From Heterobilharzia americana (Eukaryota > Platyhelminthes > Trematoda > Strigeidida > Schistosomatidae): a stretch of 64,000 nucleotides of DNA. Shown one piece after another: positions 1-11,890 of the stretch. The notes beneath the pieces are model-generated. The model was not told where the DNA came from. It did not search any database and worked only from the letters and a program-made list of their open reading frames with translations. The stretch's first letter is position 1. Each line of letters starts with the position of its first letter. The stretch is from assembly GCA_944470555.2 (NCBI GenBank), contig OX104134.1, forward strand, positions 107,502,701-107,566,700, in the 5' to 3' direction. The translations under genes were made by a program, and so were the position numbers.

Positions 1-257
1 ACGATTTTGGGTTGTTTTTTTGCAAACACAAGTAGTGTTTCTTGCTTCAGTTTTCAGTAAGTACAAAAATGGTTTCTTTTGTTTCTCCGCTACAATCGTT
101 TAATCAACCCTTTTTTACCTCTAAAGTCAGTCTTCAGAAAAATTGATTAGAAGTGATATCAAGCTAACCGGATTGCTTCTTTGGTAGTCACTTTATTTAT
201 TTGATACGTTCACGAGATAGAAAAGACAGTGATTTTTCGATGATGTGTATTGTATGT

Positions 258-1048
258 CTTTATTATTTATTATTATTAGTCCCTTGGGTTCCTAGTGGAA
301 CATAGGGCTTCAGTAGCACGCCTCCAGTGAACTCTGTTCTCTGAGATCTTTTGAACCTGGTCCCACGACAGCCCAGAAACTCTCATTTCCTCCTCGCATG
401 ACCTCCTCCATGTCACCCTCGGACGTCCAACTCGTCGCTTCCCATGGGGATTCCACTCGAGGGCCTGACGCGTGATGTCCTCAGTCGGCTTTCTCAGTGC
501 ATGGCCAATCCATCTCCACTTCCTCCTGCATATTTGTTGCGTGATAGGTTCTTGGTTGGTTCGTTCCCAGAGTTCCTTGTTGCTTATTTTTTCTGGCCAT
601 CTGATCTTCAGCAGCGAGCGTAAGCAGTTGTTGATGAATGTCTGTAGTTTATTGGAAATACCTTTCGTGACGCGCCAAGTCTCTGAGCCATACAAGAGCA
701 CTGACTTGACGTTGGTGTTGAAAATCCGTATCTTGTTCCAGATGCTGAGTGCAGAAGATCTCCACACTGGTTTCAGGCTAATGAACGCCTGTCTTGCTTT
801 TCCGATTCTGACTTTGACGTCCTCGTCCGTCCCGCCTGTAGTTGAAACAGTGCTTCCTAGATAAGTGAAGGAGGTTACTTCCTTCAAGTTTCTCCCGTTG
901 ACGGTGATTGGAGTTTGTTGTTGTTGTTGTTGATGGTGGTGGTGCGGTATCTTCATCACTTCTGTCTTCTCTATATTCACCTGAAGTCCCGTCTTGGCTG
1001 CCTCTTCTGTCAACTTGTTAGTTTTTGCCTGCAGATCTTGTATGTCTT
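258..1048 (-). mobile_element. RTE-clade non-LTR retrotransposon, 3' fragment (copy A)
   Basis: This is the 3' end of a LINE-type element. An open 245-codon frame (1013 down to 276) encodes the region after the polymerase active site. It has the block FTYLGSTVSTTGGTDEDVKV, then RIFNTNVKSVLLYGSETW, ISNKELWERTNQ, RRKWRWIGHALRK and GKRRVGRPRVTWRR, and ends LCSTRNPRD. This order is typical of RTE-clade elements of schistosomes (SR2/SjR2-like, from memory). Polymerase and endonuclease are missing, so the copy is 5'-truncated near 1048. The element ends in a short AT-rich TAA/ATAA tail at 258-277, as RTE elements do. A CAA/CAC run codes for a His-Gln tract (HHHHQQQQQQ) not seen at that length in the other copies. 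The frame is unbroken, so the copy is fairly young, but it cannot move by itself. Confidence 0.85.
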
Positions 1049-1674
1049 AGCAAAAGGTTTTGCATATACTCTTATCAGATGAGTCAAAGCTTAATAAGTG
1101 TAGTTCAGAAGACATTAATTACTAAACAGACGTTTAAGTTATTCTTTCCATGTGAATGACACTGGAGGCAACAACCAGACAAACAATGAAAGCTGCATCT
1201 ATGTAGGCTTAATTGTACCAAGCAATCAAATCACCAAGACATTTACAACGTAAGCTGCAAATACTAATTCCAATGTCGAATTCTTGTCGGCTTAACAGGA
1301 TGTTCATCTGCTCATGTAATTGAATTATTGAATCGTTTAAAGTCAGTGCACTTAGATGACCATGAGATTCTCCAAGTGATATTTTGGCCAATTCTTGAGA
1401 CAAAATTGTTTCATTTCACCAAACAAAAATAGTTCAATTTGATTCAAAATGTTATCAACGAAACGTAGTTAAAGTCGTCTTTTGGGATAACTAGGAAGAG
1501 TGTATAAACCCTTCAGCCATTCTAGTTATCGGTAAAGAAACTGCACTCTGATATAACCGTCAACAATTTCAAAAGTAAACACTCTAAAATCGTAACCAAG
1601 TTTTCGAATACTTGTTGTTTGATACATGTAATTTCCCGTTGTTACTACAAGTACCAAACAAAAACTGATATCCT

Positions 1675-1930
1675 TTGAACAAGACGTGGTTCTCGTAACT
1701 CACTGACCTAGTGGGTAACACTTTGGCACTTGAAGCGATGAGTACTGGGTTTGAGTCTCAGTGTGAACAACACTCACTGAGGTGCAGTTGCATCCAGCTG
1801 ACGAATCCCAGGTAGGATGAAACGTGCATCCTGGATCCTACTGCTTGTCACCAAGATGAATATAATGGTACTACACTTCTTACATCCTTGTCTGAAACAT
1901 ATCAGCGCCTCATACCCAAGTGATTGATAT
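1675..1930 (+). mobile_element. Sm-alpha-like SINE (single copy)
   Basis: A tRNA-derived SINE of the schistosome Sm-alpha type. It has a tRNA-like head with a degenerate A box near 1708 and a B-box-like GGTTTGAGTCTC near 1748. The conserved body CACTCACTGAGGTGCAG follows, then a hammerhead ribozyme at 1792-1836. The same head and body recur at 39.3-39.7 kb and 61.3-61.8 kb. The outer limits are estimated by comparing those copies. No clear target-site duplication was found. Confidence 0.75.
1792..1836 (+). ncRNA. Type I hammerhead ribozyme in Sm-alpha SINE
   Basis: Stem I is ATCCAG (1792-1797) with CTGGAT (1831-1836). The core CTGACGA (1798-1804) fits the hammerhead CUGANGA. Stem II is ATCC/GGAT around a six-base loop, and GAAA is at 1819-1822. 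The cleavage triplet ATC ends at 1830. Stem III is weak: after the A-U pair there is a C-A mismatch. Core residues are intact, so activity is possible but may be poor. Confidence 0.75.
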
Positions 1931-3852
1931 TTTTAGGTGGAAATCACGACACTGAACATGTCGCTATTGGTACAGTTGAGAAGATTACAGTTATCATCAT
2001 ATCTTCGCCTTTTAAACGATGCATAACTATTCTATATATCCGTGTGAGTTGCATAAGTGGTACCATGCACATAAATCATGATATCCGGCACTAATAGCTA
2101 CGAGGCAAGTTGATCACAGAGTTGAAATTAGTTTTCTCAAACATAATGATACAACTGACTTAATATTATTTTTTAAATTATTTATGAAAAAAATTGGAGT
2201 AAATTCTTTAACTCATTTCATTTCCTTCACCTTATCATTATGTTACATAATAGCTATTTTAGTCGTTAGAAAAAGTGTAAAATTCTCACAAATGGGATTG
2301 GTGAATCAAATTTCTTTTGTGTTTTCCGTATCTAGCATAACATAATGTTTTACACGAAATAGCTCATTATATGTTTATACACTTAGGTCAAACATATACC
2401 TTCAATGCACACTACTATGCTATTTGAATCAGCTCCAGTGAATTCTTTTTTTTTTTGTTAGAAAATGAAACAAAATTATATAATTTCATAGTTCAGTACA
2501 TACGGTTATTAAACTTGCTTTAGCAAAAAAGATATCATCAACTAGGAATATGTTTCACGACACCGAAAATAAGTATAAATGTTCATCATTATTGATTGGT
2601 ATTGCAACATCAGTTGTGAAGTTGAATCTTGATGATTGAATCTAGATAAGAATTAAAAACTATGACAGAATATTTTCCTGTATTAGATTTGTGTATTTAA
2701 GCAAATTAAAGCAGTCACACAACTTAAATCACGGGGTTTTTTTAAAATTCAATCTTTGGTTTAAATAATAGTAGGATTCTCTATATCTGCAGTCTCACTC
2801 CGTTCATATTCTATGCATTTGATGGTGATTCAGAAACACAGGTTCAATGAAAAATGTCGTTTCTCACCTAAATAAATTGGTCTTGGTAACTATTTCTTTG
2901 GTCCTACTCTATTTTGTGTTTGTCGGCAAGTGCATTCATCACGATGGCTATATTTTTTCTGGTTTAGTGATCTTATTCGGGTCTATCGTTCGAAATAACA
3001 ATTCATTTCAGTCAGTCATCATCAACATTAGCGCGTAACATTCCTAGTTGTCACACCTCGCATAAACAAATCAAGACAGAGGGTACGAAACTGAAAGGGG
3101 TAAATAAGAAAAAAAGTAATCAAACTTGGTAGAGAGTTGTAAAATAAGAACAAGAGGGAACAGAACAATAGCGATATTCATTATAATGATTAAGACAATG
3201 TGTGGGTATATATCCATCACTGACATCGATTGTGATCCATATTACCTGAGTCTCCAGCCTCTAATATTGGTTGCTACGTGAACCTCATCTGGGATTTTTA
3301 CATTCCCCTAAACTGTTCAGACCCGTATTCACAGACGTCATGCACTGACTCCATAAAGTCTGTGAATGTTGGTTTCACATATTTACTTATCGCATGGTGT
3401 TCTGCATACCGAACAACTTGTTCTCATTGAGTCAGTACGATCATTACCGTGATAATACTTATACGTTAGTGAGTATTCAGTTCCGAATTATACAATCACT
3501 CCAGCTGTGTTCTGATTTCTACACAGAGTTGCTGATATTATCTCGTGATTTAATAATGTCATGAGATCCTTGCATCCACCCCAAGTTTTTGCAGTTACCA
3601 TTCACAATGCTGGTACCTGTCTTTCTTAATGTAATTACAAATTTCCTAATAAATACCTGATAATAACCGTTGACTAATGGTATTCTTAGAACTAAATCAG
3701 GGGTTTAAAAACAACACTATTTATAGTGAGAATGTCAAAGTCACCTGAAACTTCACTGTAAAATTTCACAGTGGTTTCCTTCGGAAACCTAAACAGTGAG
3801 ATAATTATATATGATTAATAATGTGAGAGTAGAAATTAGGCACTTTGATGGT
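1931..3852. other. AT-rich stretch without recognised gene
   Basis: I see no conserved coding signal or known repeat here. A 63-codon hydrophobic frame at 2847-3038 (+) has no splice, promoter or homology support and I treat it as chance. Short A and T runs and scattered partial palindromes are the only structure. Confidence 0.5.
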
Positions 3853-5690
3853 GCATTATTATATTACTATTATTATTTGGCCTTTGGGTTCTTACTTCAG
3901 TAGATCTCCACACTGGTTTCAGATTAATGAAAACCAGTTTTGCTTTTCTGATACTGGCTTTGACATCCTCATCTGTGCCGCCGCTGCCTGTAGTTGAAAC
4001 GATGCTGCCTAAGTAGGTGAAAAAGGCTACTTCCTTTAGATTTCTTCCATTCATGGTGATCGGTGCTTATTGTTGTTGTTGGTTGGCTATCTTCATCACC
4101 TCTGTCTTTTTTACATTCACTTGAAGTCCCGTCTTCCTTTGCTACCCCTTCTGTCAACTTGTTGGTTTTTGCCTGTGGATCTTCGAGTTTGTGCGACAAG
4201 ACATTAGACAAAAATCATCATTGGCGGCGAAATCCAAATCTTCTAAGGTCTTTTCATCGGTCCAGCCAGCATATGCCCATCTTCTCCTCCTCACGGTCTG
4301 TTGCATGATCCAGTTCAGTCAACCACAATCAGGAAGATCATCGTTGATAGTAGGCGGCAACCATGTCTTACTCCTGTCCACGTCTTCACTTCAAAGGAGT
4401 CACTGAGTTTTCCATTGTGGGTCACTTGGCATGCAGCATCATATAGCACAGCATACAGCTGTTGAATGATATTGATAAAGGTTTGTGCTACTCGGTAGTG
4501 TTGAAGCAGATGCCTATCAAATTACCTCTCGGTCGACGCTATCCAATGTCTTTTCAAAATCGATGAAGTTGAGGTTGAGTTAAGCTGATTGCCATTCTAT
4601 GCTCTGTTCTATGATGATGCGTAACGTAGTGATTTTTTCTTCCTGAAGCCTGCCAGCCTGTTCCGGTCGTAATTTTGAATCGGCAGCATTTTTTAATCTC
4701 TCCGGTATGATGCGGCATAATAGTTTGCTTGTGGTGGACAGGGAGAGGAGCATGATTCCGCGCCAGTCATTGCAAAGACTTAGGTCGCCCTTCTTTGAGA
4801 GTTTGACAAGGTAGCCCTTCTGCTCACCAATTGGCAGGTACCCTTCCTTCCTTTCTTCCTTCCAAACCTCTTGCAGTAGTGGTGTGAGCATGTCCGCTGT
4901 TGTCTCTGAGTTTGTTTTCAGTGCTTCTGGAGCAATTCAATTTGGTCCTGCTGCTTTCCCTGCTTTAAACAATTTTATGAAGTTCAGGACGTCACTTTTA
5001 CTTTTGTCGTAGGGCTTCTGTTCACTGGTAGTTCTGTATTTGGGCTGCAGGTGGTATTTCTGGACGAGTTGCAAGTGGTGGTGGTCGATTCAAGAGTTTT
5101 TTGAAGTGGTCAGCCTATCAATTCCTTTGTTTTTCCTCTTTGGTAACTAGGTTTTTTTCACCTTCACTCATTGGTTTCATCTGAGTTGATCTCTTCCCAG
5201 ACAGCAAGTAACCTGGTTATTTGATATAATATTTTCAGGTCTCTCCTACCAGCAGCCTGTTCTGCTTCAGTTGCAAGTGTCGTAGAAGTGTCTTTTGTCT
5301 TTGCGTGCACTCTTCTTCACTTATTTGGCCAGTGTAGTGTTTTATAGGTTGTGTTCAGTTCCTCTTTTCGGTGTTCATCCCTGCACTGCACTGCACTTGT
5401 TCATCTTCTGCTTCACCATCTTCCTCTCCCTCCTCTATCAGCTTCCATGTGTCTGAGGACATCCATTCCTTGTCTTGTTTCTTCTTCTTCCTTCCTAGTA
5501 CGGTTGTGCAGGTTTCCTTCCGTGTCTCTTTCACAGAGTTCCAGTGTTCTTCCAGGCAGATTTCTTCAGGGATGTTGCTTTATGTCTCCCATTTTTTCCT
5601 GATAGCTGACGTGAAGATGTCCTCTGAAGTTTCGTCCTTCAGTTTCTGCTTGTTGAACTTGGTGTTGCACTACTCCACGTTTATTTGTTT
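3853..5690 (-). mobile_element. RTE-clade retrotransposon, internally deleted (copy B)
   Basis: A decayed copy of the same RTE family, read on the - strand from about 5690 to 3853. The open pieces correspond to the domain linking endonuclease to polymerase, then to reverse transcriptase around 4891-4580 (residues such as LVKLSKKGDLSLCNDWRGI and KLRPEQAGR). Next come the region before FTYLGS (4211-3969) and MNGRNLKEVAFFTYLGS (4054 onward). The sequence jumps from the KPVWRSTE block to the 3' terminal TAA-rich tail near 3853, so most of the C-terminal domain is deleted. Stops and frameshifts separate all pieces. The 5' end lies next to a PLE-terminal-like sequence at 5690-5760. Confidence 0.8.
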
Positions 5691-5760
5691 GCCGGAAATT
5701 TTACACACTGAAACAGTATTATTTGCTGAATGACGTTTCGAATACAGTGTAATGTTTATA
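5690..5760. repeat. PLE-end-like repeat fragment
   Basis: The segment contains CAGTATTATTTGCTGAATGA followed by CGTTTCGAATACAGTG. Close relatives occur at 14795-14925, 27935-28120 and 57815-57925. The CGTTTCGA motif with the preceding ACAGTATTATT block resembles termini of Penelope-like elements from memory. No ribozyme partner motif is visible in this copy. Confidence 0.5.
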
Positions 5761-6076
5761 TTCGTATCAAAGGTAACTCCATATATTTTACGCCCTGCTT
5801 ATATAATTCTGTTTCTTTCTCTTCATTTGTCGTATGGGTAGTAGGATTTTCTGAATATCTGGAATAAGTGTTGACTCGTTTTTATTGCGAGTATTCGATG
5901 CTGATTCAATCAGCAAAGCTTCCGTTATTAACCTCTTTCTTCACTCTGAAAGTTTGGTTATAGGATTATCACCTTGTGCCATCCTGTTATGTGACTATGA
6001 GCGAAAGAATGTTATGGCAGATTTAAATTTAGATTTACTACCTAACTAGGATATATCAATCTAGATTTAGTTAAGT

Positions 6077-6087
6077 TAATATGCTCT
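6077..6087 (+). repeat. Target-site duplication, left copy (RTE copy C)
   Basis: TAATATGCTCT at 6077-6087 is repeated exactly at 9314-9324, just outside the two ends of the RTE insertion. Confidence 0.85.
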
Positions 6088-9000
6088 AGTTCACTAGTCC
6101 ACTAGTTACCAGCCAGTCCTAAGCCCGGGTAAAGAGGGAAGGTTGGGCACAGGGCTAGCAACCCTACCCCGGAAAACAAATCTAACAGCTAAAGAAACTC
6201 AAAGCACAAACGAAATATAAAAAATTATAACAAAATTATTCCTCTCTGGAGTTGGAGAGGCGAAAGGACGCTAATTGGTGTAAGCCTCCAGGAAGCCAAT
6301 TGGCCGATGCGTCCTCACCTCTCTCGATGAAAGCGAAAGTAAACGTGGGGACATGGAATGTCCGCACGATGTTTGAACCCAGCAAGGCAGCCCAGATTGC
6401 AAACGAGAGGAGAAGGTATCACATTGAAGTGTCAGGAATTTGCGAAAGTAGATGGAATGGGAGTGGACTCCCCAAACTGTCAACTGGAGAATAAATAATC
6501 TACTCCGATATTGTCACCCAGACGACAACCACGAGCACACTGAGTTATGGAGTGGCTATCATGATGTCCCCAACAGCATCGAAGGCTCTCATGCAGTGGG
6601 AACCAATCTCCTCCAGGATCATGACAGCAAGGTTCAACTCAAAAAGAAAGGAAGGAAGGTCACAATCATACAATGCTATGCACATACAAATAATGGAGAT
6701 TGAGAGGAGACAACTGAATCAACACTGGACAAGACCTCAGTTGGCGATATCAAAATTCTAATGGGCGACATGAATGCTAAACTGGGAGTGGACAACACAG
6801 GAAGAGAACTAACCATGGGTCGAGAAGCGGTAGGTGAAATGAACGAGAATGGAGAATTGTTTACAGAATTCTGCTCATTCAACGATTTGGTGATTGGAGG
6901 CCAGGCAGTGTGTTCAAGCACAAGGATATCCACAAAGTGAAATGGATTCGATTTCACCAGACACTAGGACACACTAAAAATCAAATCTGCTTTATCTTCT
7001 CAATGTGAAGAAAGTGGAGACGCAGTCTACTTGACACAAGGTCAAGAAGAGGAGCAGATGTAGGTTCACACCACTCACTATCTAGTGCAAGGAACCTTCC
7101 AAATCAAGTTGGAAGCCTTCAGTTCAAGGAAGCTGGTGATAGACCACAGTTCAAGTACAACACTCGGAAACTGGAGGATGAAACTACAGAGGAAATCTTC
7201 ACGGCAGCCAGCCATCAAGACAAAATGGGAGATATCGAGGAACATTCCTGCAGAAATCCGTGTAGAAGAACACTGGAAGTTTTTGAAAGAGATGCGGAGA
7301 GAAACCTGCACAACCGTGTTGGGTAGGAGGGAAGAAGAAAAGAGATAAGGAATGGATCTCGATGGATACCTGGAAGCTGATAGAGGAGGGAGAGGAGGAT
7401 GGTGAAGTAGAAGATAGACCAGTGCATTGATGCACAACGACAACAGGAACTGAGTACAATGTATAAAACACTGGAGAACGAAGTGAAGAAGAGTGCACGG
7501 AAAGACAAAAGACACTTCTACAAAACACTGGCAAGTGGAGCAGAACAGGCTGCAGGCAGGAGAGACAGAGACCTGACAACATTGTATCAAATAACCAGGT
7601 TACTTGCTGTCTGGGAAGAGATCAACACAGCATAGACGAAACCAATAAAAGATGATGACGGAAATTTGATTACGAAAGAAGAGGAACGGGGGGAAGCAAT
7701 GTGCCGACCACTTGAAGAAGCTCTTGAATCGACCACGGCCACCACCTGCACTTCCTCAAGAAATACCACCAGCAACCCAGCCACAGAACTACAAGTGAAC
7801 ATATATCCTGCAATAAAAGTGGAAGTCCTGAACGCCATAAAGCTACTGAAATGAGGGAAAGCAGTAGGACCAGATGAGATCCCTCCAGAAGCACTGAGAA
7901 CAGACTCAGAAGCAACGGCGGACATGCTCACACCACTATTGCAGCAGGTGTGGAAGGAAGGGAAGGTACTTGTCAATTGGTGAGAAGAAGGGTTACCTTG
8001 TCAAACTCTCGAAGAAGGGAGACCTCAGTGTTTGCAAGAACTGGTGTGGAATCACTCTCCTGTCCACTCAATGCAAGCAAAATTTTGAGCCGCATCATCC
8101 TGGAGAGGCTAAAGGATGAACTGGATTCAAAACTACCACCGGAACAGGCAGGCAGGCAGGCTTCAGGAAGTACAAATCATGTGAGAATCAAATTGCAACG
8201 CTTCGCATCATCATAGAACAGAGTATAGAATGGAAATCAACTCAACTCTACCTCGACTTCATTGACTTTGAGAAGGCTTTTAACATCGTCGACCGAGAAG
8301 TAATTTGGAAACTGCTTCAATACTACGGAATACCACAAACACTTATCCGCCTAATTCAACAACTATATGAAGATTGTGGTCGACTGGATCATGCAGCAGA
8401 CAACAGTGGGGAGCTGTGAGAAGAGGGAGATACGCTGGACGACGGAAAAGCATCTAGAAGACTTGGATTTCGCCAGCGATGACTTGTGTTTGATGTCGCA
8501 CAAACATGAAGATCTACAGACGAAAACTAACAAGTTGACAGAAGAGGTCAGGAAGCGAAGATTGGACTTCAGGTGTATGTAGAGAAGACGGAGGTGATGA
8601 AGATACCGCACCACCACCAACAATAACAACAAGCTGCAATCACTATCAATGGGATACACGTAAAAGAAGTAACCTCCTTCACCTATCTAGGCAGCACTGT
8701 TTCAACTACAGGTGGCGACGCGGACTTGGACGCCAAAGTGAGGATCGGAAAGACAGCAAGACGGGCGTTCATTAACCTGAAACCAGTGTGGGGATCTTCT
8801 GCGCTCCACTCAGCATGTGGAACAAGATCCGGATTTTCAACACCAACGTCAAGTCAGTGCTTCTGTATGGTTCAAAGACTTGGCGCGTCACGAAAGGGAT
8901 TTCCAACAAACTACAGACATTCATCAACAACTGCCTACAATGGCTCGTTACTGAAGATCAGATGGCTGGAATAATCAGAATAAGCAACAAGGAACTCTTG

Positions 9001-9313
9001 GAACGAACCAACCAAGAACCTATCACCCAAGAAATATGCAGTGGAAGGAAGTGGAGATGGATTGGGCATACACTGAGAAGGCCGACTGAGGACATCATGC
9101 GTCCGGCCAGTCACTCGACTGGAATCCCTATGGGAAGCGACGAGTTGGACATCCGAGGGTGACATGGAAGAGATCGTGCGAGGAGGAAATGAGAGGTTGT
9201 GGGCTGTCGTGGAGCCAGGTTCAAAAGATTGTAGAGAACAGAGCACACTGGAGACGTGCTACTGAAGCCCTATGTTCCATTAGGGACCTAAGGGACAAAT
9301 AAATAATAAGTAA
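6088..9313 (+). mobile_element. RTE-clade non-LTR retrotransposon, near full length (copy C)
   Basis: A 3.2-kb insertion covering 5' leader to 3' tail. From about 6324 the endonuclease starts (KVNVGTWNVRTMFEPSKAA, then ICESRWNGSG). Farther on are MGDMNAKLGVDNTGRE (about 6763) and the endonuclease end near 7080. The linker region follows, and then reverse transcriptase pieces (SRIILERLKDELDSKLPPEQ near 8090; DFEKAFNIVDREVIWKLLQ near 8265). The C-terminal domain has TYLGSTVS, RIFNTNVKSVLLYGSKTW, SNKELLERTNQEP and GRKWRWIGHTLRRP, ending with a TAAATAATAAG tail. Relative to copy D, roughly 110 bp carrying the QGCLLS polymerase motif is missing near 8371. Several stops and frameshifts are present, so it is dead, yet the exact flanking duplication shows a clean target-primed insertion. 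Confidence 0.9.
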
Positions 9314-9324
9314 TAATATGCTCT
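9314..9324 (+). repeat. Target-site duplication, right copy (RTE copy C)
   Basis: Exact copy of the 11 bases at 6077-6087, directly after the TAA-rich tail of the element. Confidence 0.85.
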
Positions 9325-11890
9325 GTTATCCCAAGTGATGTCATTAACTACTTTGCTCTATGTATTTCGTCCCATATTCATTGCATTGAATTTAAGTAAT
9401 TAAATTATTTTGTTGGACGCAGTTGGCTGAAGGCTCTAGCCCTAAGCGTCATGATTGTTGGCACTTTTCAGCAAGGTGTATCTGCAACGTCAAGTGAAAT
9501 GATGTCTCCTGTGAGATTCGGGCTTGCATCACTCAGTACAGCGGTCATAGATGTTACCACTCAACTAATGGGATGCTTTAAACTAAACAAACCTGTTTCT
9601 TCGTGACTTTGTACACTCTGGTCCCATCCAAAATAAACTTTCGAGGTACCTTTCTCACGTTGCAATACCATTAAGCTTTTTGATCTTTGTTTCTTGGTGT
9701 TGCTATTATCATTACACATATTATCCATCTGTGCTGATCATCTTTTTCTTGAATTTTTTTGTGCATTTCTGGATAGTACTATAGAGATGATTATTTATTT
9801 CCTGTGGCAGATTTTCTGTTTTACTGTCTAGATATTTCACTCTATTGTCTAAATATTTCATTAAACTAATTTTAACCGTCATAATACGAGATAACCTAAA
9901 GTCCAACTGTGGAGTCATATGTCCGGGTCTTCTATGGATACTAACTTGCAAGCACCTATATTGTCTTTGTTATATTCTACAATCCAACAGAGTTAAGTCT
10001 TCTTCATCACTCACTAATTCTCTAGCAAACTGATATACATCTACAACTGAAATCGTGTGTATAAAAAGTTAAACAATGCTCTCTGACTTCAACACAGTAA
10101 AACGCTATCTACTTGTCTCTACCATATTTCTGAGCATTGTTTTGCTCAACTTCGTCTTCCAAGTACACGATCCAGATGGTAACGTTTTGTTTGTTCTTAT
10201 TTCTTCGCTTAAAACTCGAAGACTATAAAAGTCGGGTGTAGTTTCACTCCAATTGTGATTTCTTCAACCTTTACCTTGGTTTTGAGGGTATGCTTCTGGT
10301 CAGAGTTGGAGTCGTTTCTAACTGCTTCCAGACCCATGCTAATTAGCACATTAATGTACAAACTGGTCACACCGAAGTTCACTATTTTTCATCACCCAAT
10401 TGCAAGTCACCTAATTTTTCTCTAAGTTCATGAAAGTCAGTCACATTTTTGAACTATTTTCTATTGAACATAGTATCATCGTTAAGTATCTAGACAGTTC
10501 ATAAGTTGTAGTGTTTCTCTTTAGTTCGGTATCTGTTTAGCAGGAAACTTTGCTTTATCAGCCTTAATATTACTACACATCTTACTGGGACTGTTTGTTT
10601 TAGGCCTTAAATGAAACTATCTAGCTTTGCATAAAAATGAATTTATTCGACACTGTAGATATTATTTATTCATTTTTAATAATTTTAAATTTTCATCGTA
10701 TGGTTCCACTAATATGTGTTCATTACCTTCTTGATGTAATTAGATTTTTCAAACGTCCCCACTGAATTACCTTTATGCTTTTGATCAGTTACTATATTAT
10801 TAACCTTTAGAAGGCTCTTTAGTGATTCCATTTCTAGCTTACCCAAATTTTGGAACGTTACACAATTCACCACGGCCTATTGCCTATTTTCTCTTACTCC
10901 TTTTCTTACATTCTATATGGAATAAATCATCGTTTTTTTTGTGTTCTCTGAGCTGCATGGTTTAATCAGTGACCGCAACACAATAATTATCATTCATCTG
11001 AGGTAAAAATTTTCTTTATCATTTCAATATGAAATATATGTTAACCTTTCACATGAGTTCTTTTGAATGAAATCGTAAAGTATTATACTCATTCATTTCA
11101 ATCTGTTCATCACACTGTCTTGTATTCACACTACTCTATTCTTTTCCTACGCTTAGCTCTTTTAACCTCATAGTCACATACTACAGTTTCAGCTTTTTGT
11201 AATAAAAAAAGAAATGATGGTTTTATACATCATAAATCAGGGTTTTTTTTGTATAAATTGACTCACTTCTCTGCATTCGTCCTATACTAGTTTGTGTCTC
11301 ACTTTAGATCTTCATTTACCACTGAACATGATCAAATTGTGCAAGAAGTACTTAATTTCGATTGTATAAGTTTAATTTGTTAAACTTGTTAAACTAATAA
11401 ATGCCTTTCTGCAAAATAGAAGTCATATGTGACAGTATAGAAATTTTCAGGCGAACACAAATACATTGAAGGAAACTCATCGTTATCCTATGAAAGTCGC
11501 TTCTATTTTGAGAACTTATCGTACTACTAACTTATTTACCAGGAAGACTAGATTAACTGAGCTTGATTGGAGAACAGTTCATGTTAGCATAGTACACACT
11601 ATTACTAACGATTATCATACTGAAGTCAATAAAAGACAATTCAGCGAAGAAAATTTTCTTTCTGACAAATCATTTTCAAAAGCTGTACATCGTAATCATA
11701 TATCCACCAATGGCACATTGGTCGGTACAAAGTCATTAAAAACAGTCAATAAGGTCACAAGGTAATAACAGCTAGAAGGTCAAATCAAGGTTACCAGAAA
11801 TTGATTATAGGATTATAGTAAACAAACAAAGAAATAAATAAACTGTCTTAAGGAGATTACGACCAGGGCAGAATCAGAGATTAAATGTAT
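9325..11890. other. AT-rich stretch, no confident gene
   Basis: No conserved coding sequence found. A 50-codon frame at 10076-10228 (+) is described separately. A 99-codon frame at 11466-11765 (+) is hydrophilic, matches nothing I know and lacks splice or promoter support. Near 10940 there is a short copy of the motif TTCTCTGAGCTGCATGGTTTA, which also occurs near 20490 and 26050 beside PLE remnants. Confidence 0.45.
10076..10228 (+). other. Candidate membrane-anchor start exon (unproven)
   Basis: A 50-codon frame begins MLSDFNTVKR, followed by a 20-residue hydrophobic run (YLLVSTIFLSIVLLNFVFQV) and then HDPDG. The layout of a short basic-ended tail plus one membrane segment is what the first exon of a type II membrane protein looks like. 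A possible donor (GATG/GTAACG) follows HDPD. I do not recognise a family and found no downstream exon. It may be chance. Confidence 0.2.

Noticed and set aside
472..864. 130-codon + frame opposite the RTE copy A
   Set aside because: It is the reverse shadow of the RTE C-terminal frame, which has clear family motifs on the - strand.
7078..7590. 170-codon - frame rich in Ser, Leu and Cys
   Set aside because: Antisense of RTE copy C. A near-identical shadow occurs opposite copy D at 51246-51749.
10060..10066. TATA box for the frame at 10076
   Set aside because: It lies only 16 bases before the ATG, so transcription would start inside the frame.
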